Source of the DNA: Leucothrix mucor
GTDB lineage: Bacteria > Pseudomonadota > Gammaproteobacteria > Thiotrichales > Thiotrichaceae
NCBI GenBank assembly: GCA_011322515.1
Contig: DRMS01000474.1
Coordinates: forward strand, 1 to 12,471
Direction of reading: 5' to 3'
DNA length: 12,471 bases
Below the pieces are notes generated by a model, which was given only the letters and a program-made list of their open reading frames with translations, was not told where the DNA came from and made no database searches. A program made the translations under genes and the position numbers. The number at the start of each line of letters is the position of its first letter. Positions within the stretch are counted from its first letter, which is position 1. This document shows, piece by piece, positions 1 through 5,335 of the stretch.

Positions 1-43
1 ATAGCTATCAACATTAAAAAATCGAGAATAAGCTAAAATTAGG

Positions 44-49
44 TATAAT
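44..49 (+). promoter_or_regulatory. possible -10 box upstream of the ankyrin lipoprotein gene
   Basis: A perfect TATAAT hexamer lies 116 bases upstream of the ATG at 166. No convincing -35 box sits 16-18 bases before it, and the leader would be about 110 nt. A TATAAT can occur by chance in such AT-rich sequence, so this is a weak call. Nothing else recognisable was seen in positions 1-165. Confidence 0.25.
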
Positions 50-165
50 CTCTATTATCCTCGGATGATGGGAAGTTACTTGGAATTGTTTCTAAGTATA
101 TGAATTATTAGAGCTTGGTGGTATTGTATACAAATTTTGTTTAATCCCAGAACTGTGAGAATCAA

Positions 166-738
166 ATGTACAATAATAAATTATTCAAGCCAGCTATTTT
201 CTCTCTTGTTGCAGTATCATTTACTGCCTGTAATTCGGGCAATACAAAGAGCGATATCAAAGCAAGTGAAAATAAAACGATTCAGAAAGCAAAAATCAGC
301 ACAGCCGCTACAAGCTCTATCCCTGCATGGAGGAGGGCAGCAAGCCCTACGATGACGCGTGGCTCAAAAGATGCGATTTTCCCTGCTGCTAAGGCTGGCA
401 ATTTAAAATTATTAAAAGAACTTTTAGCAGAGGGTACTGATATAAATTATCAGAACTTTAATGGCGAAACAGTATTGCACATAGCTGCATCACGTGGTGA
501 TCTTAAGATGGTTAAGCATTTAGTCAGCAAGGGTGCAAATGTGCAAATGATGACAGGAAAGCAATGGCAACCCATTCATCATGCGATGCGTTTTGAACAT
601 CCTCAAGTTGCAAATTATTTAATTGCACATAAAGCATCCGTACTAGCAAAAACATCCGATGGTTTGACGGCATTGGCACTTGCAAAAACATCAAAGAAAA
701 GTGGGATTCAGGCTATTATTAAGCGATATGCAAAGTGA
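166..738 (+). CDS. ankyrin-repeat lipoprotein
   Basis: The product is 190 aa. Residues 1-21 form a lipoprotein signal: Lys5 and Lys8, a hydrophobic stretch IFSLVAVSF, then Phe-Thr-Ala-Cys with Cys22 as the predicted lipidated residue. Phe at -3 is less usual than Leu. Residue +2 is Asn, so by the E. coli rule the protein would be sorted to the outer membrane. Residues 23-66 are a Ser/Thr/Lys-rich linker. Residues 68-163 hold about three ankyrin repeats: one starting at KDAIFPAAKAGNLKLLKELL, a clear one at NGETVLHIAASRGDLKMVKH, and one with PIHHAMRFEHPQVANYLIAH. A degenerate fourth (TSDGLTALALAKTS) ends the protein. Ankyrin repeats bind proteins, so a periplasm-facing scaffold or inhibitor is an inference; the partner is unknown. 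The start is chosen because it gives the complete signal peptide; its ribosome site (GTGAGA, 155-160) is weak. No clear terminator follows. Confidence 0.85.
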   Translation: MYNNKLFKPAIFSLVAVSFTACNSGNTKSDIKASENKTIQKAKISTAATSSIPAWRRAASPTMTRGSKDAIFPAAKAGNLKLLKELLAEGTDINYQNFNGETVLHIAASRGDLKMVKHLVSKGANVQMMTGKQWQPIHHAMRFEHPQVANYLIAHKASVLAKTSDGLTALALAKTSKKSGIQAIIKRYAK

Positions 739-783
739 AATTCCCCAACTTCTTTCTTATTACAAATCTTTCACTTCTAGTTT

Positions 784-955
784 CCTTAAAAGGCTACCAA
801 CTTAAGGCGGGACAAGTAACGTCATAGCAAACAACCCGCACCCTTCGACCTAGCCCTTCGGTAGACTCAGGACACCGCTTCCTGAGCTTGTCGAAGGGTG
901 CGGGTGAAGAGCAGAAACATGAACTGTCCCGCCTTAAACTGGTAGCCCCTTAAAA
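784..955 (-). mobile_element. MITE copy A (156 bp, 792-947) with 8-bp target duplication
   Basis: The terminal inverted repeats are 792-814 (begins GGCTACCAAC, ends GGGACA) and 925-947 (its reverse complement), 23 bp with two mismatches. They are flanked exactly by the direct repeat CCTTAAAA at 784-791 and 948-955, a target-site duplication. Inside is a perfect 16-bp inverted repeat (834-849 / 890-905, core CCCTTCGAC) enclosing a smaller stem, CTCAGG (866-871) with CCTGAG (881-886). No coding capacity is present, so the element is non-autonomous and needs a transposase supplied in trans. It is the reverse complement of copy B at 2061-2254, apart from a 38-bp length difference and scattered substitutions. 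The 8-9 bp AT-rich target and G-rich ends would suit an IS1595- or IS256-type transposase; that is inference. The element occupies much of the 739-1175 gap. Confidence 0.88.
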
Positions 956-1131
956 CGATGCAGGAAAAAAAGTGTAAGTAAGATTGGTAAAATCATTGCT
1001 TGGAACTTCCTTAGTTACATAGCTCGCTATGTTCTCGTCAGAATGCCTTGAATGTCAAACAACAGAAAATAAAACTTGGTTAGATTTATTTTATTTGGGT
1101 GCTTAAAAAGATCAAACTTATTGATAGACTC

Positions 1132-1140
1132 TGGTATATT
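1132..1140 (+). promoter_or_regulatory. candidate extended -10 promoter for the 1176 gene
   Basis: TGGTATATT is an extended -10 (TGn followed by TATATT, 5 of 6 to consensus), with no good -35 box, as is common for extended -10 promoters. Transcription would start near 1147, giving a leader of about 29 nt that contains AAGG at 1166-1169, 6 bases before the ATG. The position suits the gene, but the motif is short. Confidence 0.4.
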
Positions 1141-1175
1141 AGAGATACCTTCTAAACCGCTTACCAAGGTACTGT

Positions 1176-1796
1176 ATGCCCATTTATGAAACTGAGAAAC
1201 CCACTCAAACACAAATCCGAGTTGCTGTTTCTGTTGGGGGGAAGCTTCGCCAACAATATTATCATCCTAAGAATCCTCAAGATTTAGAAAAAGCGCGCAA
1301 ACAAGCCAAGTTACTTCAGGATGAGTGGAAATTTGAAGCGAATATGCTTGCCTATGAAAGAAATAAGAAACGCAAAGAGACAGGAAAAAGTTCGGCTTAT
1401 GTAACGGGTGTGAGTGGCATAAAAATGAAATTTATTGTCGATATTAAACATCGCCCAATAAGGGGAGCTAAGACTAAGCGTAAGCGCAAGATTTGTTATT
1501 ACACGCCCTCCTTTGTTGTCTCAGGAAGCCACAATAAAAAATTATTTTGTAAGCAGTTTAATATTAAATCATTGGGCTACGATATGGCGTGGTTTAAGGC
1601 TGTGAATTTTCTTTGTGGGACAAAAGGTATTTATAGTACAGATGATCTGCAAAGAAGAAAACCACCTGTTGAGCAGTTTGCTGTAGTTTATAAATGGCAA
1701 ACAAAGCAAGGGCATGATATTCCTAAAGAACGTCTGCCAGATGAATTTTTACAGAAAGGTAGTAAGAGTGATTTGATGCGTTATCTTGATGCTTAA
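1176..1796 (+). CDS. hypothetical basic protein, possible AP2/Arm-like DNA-binding modules
   Basis: The product is 206 aa, rich in Lys/Arg, with no signal peptide or membrane segment, so probably cytoplasmic. I do not recognise a named family. It seems to have two similarly built modules. Residues 13-60 have strands around QIRVAVSVGGKLRQQYYHP followed by a helix DLEKARKQAKLLQDEW. Residues 76-150 have YVTGVSGIKMKFIVDI, a basic insert, SFVVSGSHNKKLFCKQFNIK, then a helix LGYDMAWFKAVNFLC. A few beta-strands followed by one helix is the layout of AP2 domains and of the Arm-binding domain of phage-type integrases, and the high basic charge fits DNA binding. This is inference from pattern alone, and no catalytic domain follows. 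The start has AAGG at a 6-base spacing. The gene stands alone between two MITE copies. Its codon pattern and product look intact, so it is more likely a real accessory gene than a shadow ORF. Confidence 0.65.
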   Translation: MPIYETEKPTQTQIRVAVSVGGKLRQQYYHPKNPQDLEKARKQAKLLQDEWKFEANMLAYERNKKRKETGKSSAYVTGVSGIKMKFIVDIKHRPIRGAKTKRKRKICYYTPSFVVSGSHNKKLFCKQFNIKSLGYDMAWFKAVNFLCGTKGIYSTDDLQRRKPPVEQFAVVYKWQTKQGHDIPKERLPDEFLQKGSKSDLMRYLDA

Positions 1797-2051
1797 TTAT
1801 TTACCTCTATAGTTTTTCATTTAAATAACTTCCAAAGCCAATTTTTCTGAGTCTGATACAACGTCTTTTTGGTTTCAAAAAATGGAAATTTAATATCTGA
1901 ACATCTATATAAGCAGGAAACGCAATAAATCTAATCTTTTTCTCCCACCCAAAAAATTGGGTTATAGACGTTCATTTATTAAATTTCATCCGTTAATAAG
2001 AAAGTTTCAAGTTTCAAGTAATGAATTTAGCAACATTACGCAGATTTTTTA
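1797..2051. other. AT-rich intergenic stretch without a recognisable gene
   Basis: No supported ORF was seen on either strand. It holds a small hairpin, CCCAA-AAAA-TTGGG, at 1948-1961, which has no T-run in the right place for a terminator, and a short tandem of GTTTCAA units near 2007-2020. Together with MITE copy B it forms the gap between the 1176 gene and gspF. Confidence 0.5.
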
Positions 2052-2263
2052 GTTTAAACGGGCTACCAATTTAAGGTGGGACAGTTAATGTTTCTGCTAT
2101 TCACCTGCACCCTTCGACAAGCTCAGGAAGCGGTGTCCTGAGTCTACCGAAGGGCTAGTTCCCTGAGTCTACCCAAGGGCTAGTTCCCTGAGCTTGTCGA
2201 AGGGTGCGGGTTGTTTGCTATGACTTTTACTTGCCCCACTTTAGGTTGGTAGCCGTTTAAACG
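2052..2263 (+). mobile_element. MITE copy B (194 bp, 2061-2254) with 9-bp target duplication
   Basis: The terminal repeats are 2061-2083 (begins GGCTACCAAT, ends GGGACA) and 2232-2254 (ends GTTGGTAGCC). The direct repeat GTTTAAACG at 2052-2060 and 2255-2263 flanks them exactly. The centre holds a perfect 21-bp inverted repeat, 2107-2127 and 2187-2207, with core CCCTTCGACAAGCTCAGG; from memory this kind of palindrome is widespread in intergenic regions of many bacteria. The copy is 38 bp longer than copy A because of tandem 25-bp units (2137-2186). Copies A and B have different target duplications, so they inserted independently and are not the two ends of one composite transposon. The right duplication ends 19 bp from the gspF stop codon, so the long hairpin could end or stabilise the gspDEF transcript. 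Confidence 0.88.
2137..2186 (+). repeat. two 25-bp tandem units inside MITE copy B
   Basis: Units at 2137-2161 and 2162-2186 each begin CCTGAGTCTACC and end GGGCTAGTTC, with one difference (G or C after CTACC). A partial third unit begins CCTGAG at 2187 and forms the right arm of the 21-bp inverted repeat. Copy A holds only about one unit, which accounts for the size difference between copies and suggests slippage or recombination within the palindrome. Confidence 0.8.
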
Positions 2264-2279
2264 TCCTAAGTTGATAGCC
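2262..2279 (+). repeat. solo, degenerate terminal repeat of the same MITE family
   Basis: The reverse strand reads GGCTATCAACTTAGGACG, matching 15 of 18 positions of the copy A left terminal repeat. No partner end or target duplication was found. It overlaps the last two bases of the copy B target duplication and ends 3 bp before the gspF stop codon. It may be the worn right end of an older copy next to which copy B inserted, or chance. Confidence 0.45.
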
Positions 2280-2282
2280 CCG

Positions 2283-3497
2283 CTACTTGACTAACTGATT
2301 CAAATTCAAAATGGGCATTAAAATAGAAAGTACAATAATCAAGACCACACTACCCATAATCAATATTAGTAGCGGTTCAAATAGGCTTAACATGCCTGTC
2401 ATCATGCTATCGGTTTCGCGTTCTTGCTGTACCGCTGCTCTTTCTAACATATCGTCGAGCGTGCCACTGTTTTCACCACTGGCGATTAGGTAAATGGTCA
2501 TCGGTGGGAAGTAACCCGACTGCTCTAGTGATTTATGAATCGCTTTGCCTTCGCGTACTTTAACGGCGGCTTTGTCAATTGCTTTGCGCATGGGTACATT
2601 TTGCACGACTCGGGAAGAAATGCTCATTGCATCTAAAATGGGTACGCCACTAGAGGCTAGGATGCTTAAGGTACGCGCAAAACGTGCGGTGTTTAATCCG
2701 CGTACCATTTTTTTAATCCCTGGCACACGCAGTAAGAAGCTATGGTAGCGGTATTCCCATTTAGGAATTTTAATAATGCGTTTAAAGGCAATGATTATAA
2801 GAATAATGACCGCTAGCAGATAAAGTCCGTATTCAACAATAAAATCACTCAATGAAATAATCATTTTCGTCATTGCGGGTAATTCTTTTCCCATATTTTC
2901 GAAAACGCCAACAATCTGCGGCACGATAAAGGCAAGCAGCCCTGCGACAATGGCAATAGATAAGCTAATCAAAATAATTGGATAGACCATTGCCGTTGAC
3001 ATTTTCTGCTGCAATTCTTGGCGGTCTTCAGTGTAATCAGCGAGGCGATCTAATACACCATCTAAATGACCTGATTGTTCACCTGCATCCACAGTGGCGC
3101 GGTACATATTAGGAAATACAGAGGGAAATTGATTTAAACCACCTGCTAATGAATGTCCTTCAAGAACGCGTGAGCGAACCGCTGAGATAATATGGCGTAA
3201 ATTTTTTCGTTCGGTTTGTTTAGCACAGATGTTCAAGGCTTCTTCTAGCGGAGAGCCTGATTGCATTAAGGTGGCAAGTTGTCGGGTAAATAATGCGAGT
3301 TCGGCAGGTTTTATCTTTCCTGCACGCTTAACTTTCGTCCCTGAGCTATCTTCTTTTTGTTCAATTTCTTCAACTTGTAGCGGAGTGAGTCGTCCATCAC
3401 GTAATATCTGACGTACTTGGCGTGCAGTATCCGCCTCCAGCATTCCACTTTCTTGCTGTCCTTTGGCGTTTAGGGCTGTGTATTCAAATGCTGGCAT
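2283..3497 (-). CDS. gspF: type II secretion inner-membrane platform protein GspF
   Basis: The product is 404 aa, the normal length for GspF. It is the polytopic inner-membrane protein on which the assembly ATPase GspE acts during pseudopilus building. The N-terminus MPAFEYTALNAKG is the family signature and fixes the start, although no Shine-Dalgarno sequence is visible before it (the minus strand reads AATTCCCT-ATG). Two T2SSF domains lie at about 68-191 and 271-393, with the repeated patterns LALFTRQLATLMQSGSPL and TARFARTLSILASSGVPIL and the motif AGEQSGHLD / ASGENSGTLDD. Hydrophobic membrane segments are at about 171-197, 221-240 and 372-396. It is the third gene of a gspD-gspE-gspF unit, 68 bp after gspE. 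PilC of type IV pili is a paralogue, but the adjacent secretin and GspE favour type II secretion. Confidence 0.93.
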   Translation of the reverse strand: MPAFEYTALNAKGQQESGMLEADTARQVRQILRDGRLTPLQVEEIEQKEDSSGTKVKRAGKIKPAELALFTRQLATLMQSGSPLEEALNICAKQTERKNLRHIISAVRSRVLEGHSLAGGLNQFPSVFPNMYRATVDAGEQSGHLDGVLDRLADYTEDRQELQQKMSTAMVYPIILISLSIAIVAGLLAFIVPQIVGVFENMGKELPAMTKMIISLSDFIVEYGLYLLAVIILIIIAFKRIIKIPKWEYRYHSFLLRVPGIKKMVRGLNTARFARTLSILASSGVPILDAMSISSRVVQNVPMRKAIDKAAVKVREGKAIHKSLEQSGYFPPMTIYLIASGENSGTLDDMLERAAVQQERETDSMMTGMLSLFEPLLILIMGSVVLIIVLSILMPILNLNQLVK

Positions 3498-3565
3498 AGG
3501 GAATTTTAATTATTATGACGTGTTGTAGATAGGGCTGTCGTGTAGGGTGTCATATCGACAATGGC

Positions 3566-5122
3566 TTAAGTCTTGGCGTCTTCTTTAGTGACACGAAGCA
3601 CTTCTTCTAGTGATGTTTTGCCTTCTAGGACTAAGCGAGAACCATCTTGACGCAATGAAGGCGTGGTTTTATGCACATAGCGTTCAATATCTATTTCACT
3701 AGCATCGTTATGAATTAGATTGCGACAGTGATCATCGACTTCAACAAATTCATAGATACCATTTCTGCCCGCATAACCTAAATGGTTGCACTGTGAGCAA
3801 CCTTTAGGATGATATAAAGTAGGTGGAGTATTGCTATCAAAGCCAAGTGTTTCACAGTCTTTTTCATCGGCTTGATAAGGTGTTTTACACTGATCGCAAA
3901 GTAAACGTACTAAGCGTTGAGATACGATACCAATCAGACTGGATGATAATAAATAAGGCTCTACACCCATATCACGTAAACGTGTCACGGAGCCAACAGC
4001 AGTATTCGTATGTAAGGTGGAGAATACTAAATGACCTGTTAATGAGGCTTGTACCGCAATTTCTGCGGTTTCAAGGTCGCGTATTTCACCAATCATAACC
4101 ACATCGGGATCTTGACGTAAGATGGCACGCAAACCGCGCGCAAAGGTCATATCTACTTTATTATTAACCTGCGTTTGTCCGATTCCATCTAAATAATATT
4201 CGATAGGATCTTCAACGGTCATGATATTGCGTGAGGCACTATTAAGATCAGTCAATGCGGCATACAGTGTAGTAGTTTTACCTGAACCTGTGGGACCTGT
4301 TACCAAAATAATGCCATGTGGTTTATAAATTAATTTATTGAGACGATCATAAGTCACTGGATCCATGCCTAGATGCTTAAGATTTAAACGACCTGCTTGC
4401 TTATCCAATAGACGTAGTACAATACGCTCATTTGCGCCAGAAGGTAGCGTTGAAACACGCACATCAACTGATCGCCCTGCTACTTTTAGCGAAATACGCC
4501 CATCTTGTGGAATACGCTTTTCGGCAATATCCATTTTCGACATGACTTTAATACGCGAGATAATCAAAGGCGCTAATGCACGGGGTGGCTCTAAAATTTC
4601 ACGTAAAATACCATCGACGCGCATTCGCACTGTCATACGACTTTCATAAGTTTCAATGTGAATATCAGAAGCACCTTCTTTAATCGCTTGTGTTAATAGC
4701 GCATTGATCAAGCGAATAATCGGTGCATCGTCTTCTGCTTCAAGCAAATCCTCTGGCTCAGGCATCGAATCGGCTACATCATTAAGATCCAGCTCGTCAC
4801 CTAAATCGTCCATCATTGCGCGTGCGCCATCACCTCTATCATAATGACGCGCTAGTAACTGATTAAAGTCGTTTTCATCCAGTGAATGGAACGTAACAGG
4901 ACTATCTAAAAAGCGTTGTACTTCACTCGCGGTGGTAACTGTAAAATTAGCACCATACGAGACCTGATAAGTATTATCAGTAAAGTCGGTGACAACAACG
5001 CTATTACGTTTAGCAAACGTATAGGGAAAGTCTTTAATTTCTAAAAGACTTTCTTGCTCTTCTAATCCGATGGCATCTGCGTCAGTGATATCTGTATCCA
5101 ATGTTAGTGTTTCAGCTTTCAT
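3566..5122 (-). CDS. gspE: type II secretion assembly ATPase GspE
   Basis: The product is 518 aa, close to the family norm of about 500. It is a cytoplasmic hexameric ATPase that powers pseudopilus assembly on GspF. Residues 1-95 are the N-terminal T2SSE domain. An acidic linker (105-132) follows, then the N2E domain beginning APIIRLINALLTQAIKEGASDIHIE. The catalytic domain has Walker A GPTGSGKT (276-283), the Asp box TVEDPIEY (302-309), Walker B VVMIGEIRD (341-349) and the His box STLHTN (368-373). A zinc-binding tetracysteine is complete: Cys409, Cys412, Cys442, Cys445. This zinc motif and the neighbours favour GspE over PilB. The start has GGAG on the minus strand (5131-5134) at 8-base spacing, the best ribosome site of the three secretion genes. 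All key residues are present, so it should be active. Confidence 0.94.
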   Translation of the reverse strand: MKAETLTLDTDITDADAIGLEEQESLLEIKDFPYTFAKRNSVVVTDFTDNTYQVSYGANFTVTTASEVQRFLDSPVTFHSLDENDFNQLLARHYDRGDGARAMMDDLGDELDLNDVADSMPEPEDLLEAEDDAPIIRLINALLTQAIKEGASDIHIETYESRMTVRMRVDGILREILEPPRALAPLIISRIKVMSKMDIAEKRIPQDGRISLKVAGRSVDVRVSTLPSGANERIVLRLLDKQAGRLNLKHLGMDPVTYDRLNKLIYKPHGIILVTGPTGSGKTTTLYAALTDLNSASRNIMTVEDPIEYYLDGIGQTQVNNKVDMTFARGLRAILRQDPDVVMIGEIRDLETAEIAVQASLTGHLVFSTLHTNTAVGSVTRLRDMGVEPYLLSSSLIGIVSQRLVRLLCDQCKTPYQADEKDCETLGFDSNTPPTLYHPKGCSQCNHLGYAGRNGIYEFVEVDDHCRNLIHNDASEIDIERYVHKTTPSLRQDGSRLVLEGKTSLEEVLRVTKEDAKT

Positions 5123-5335
5123 TATATCTGCTCCAGATTAAGGAACTTCCAAAGAAAAAAGTTACCCATCTTGTTTGCTCTTTATGCCCCCGCTTGAATC
5201 ATTTCAATCATTGCGTAGCCTGCTATGCGCCTGTTAAAGCTTTTAAGTTTCGCTAAAGCTCAGCTAAATCTTGAAATAATCCATGTAGAACCAAAATTTC
5301 TACCCAATATGAGTCATTTTATTTCTTTAAAGTCC
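5123..5335 (-). other. gspD-gspE intergenic region with possible internal promoter
   Basis: This 213-bp gap is long for an operon. On the minus strand, TTGAAA followed 15 bases later by CATAAA resembles a promoter, but the spacing is short. A hairpin, GTAGAA / TTCTAC (5285-5290 and 5298-5303), lies just after the gspD stop without a T-run, so it is not a convincing terminator. A near-palindrome GCGTAGC-CT-GCTATGC lies at 5213-5228. No small gene was recognised. Transcription may read through from gspD at reduced level, with some restart before gspE. Confidence 0.35.

Noticed and set aside
1017..1032. Palindrome ACATAGC-TC-GCTATGT and the similar GCGTAGC-CT-GCTATGC at 5213-5228, as a shared regulatory motif
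   Set aside because: Only the TAGC-nn-GCTA core is shared, the flanks differ, the second has a mismatch, and the loop is too short for an RNA hairpin. Two short sites are not enough.
1027..1212. 61-codon minus-strand ORF overlapping the start of the 1176 gene
   Set aside because: It overlaps a better-supported gene antisense, has no ribosome site or recognisable domain, and is short in AT-rich DNA.
784..2263. The two inverted elements as ends of one composite transposon carrying the 1176 gene
   Set aside because: Each copy has its own complete pair of terminal repeats and its own, different, target duplication, so they are separate insertions. No duplication links 784 to 2263.
739..2282. 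CRISPR array or tRNA/rRNA gene in the repeat-rich region
   Set aside because: The repeats are two inverted MITE copies and 25-bp units without spacers. No cloverleaf or rRNA-like stretch was recognised.
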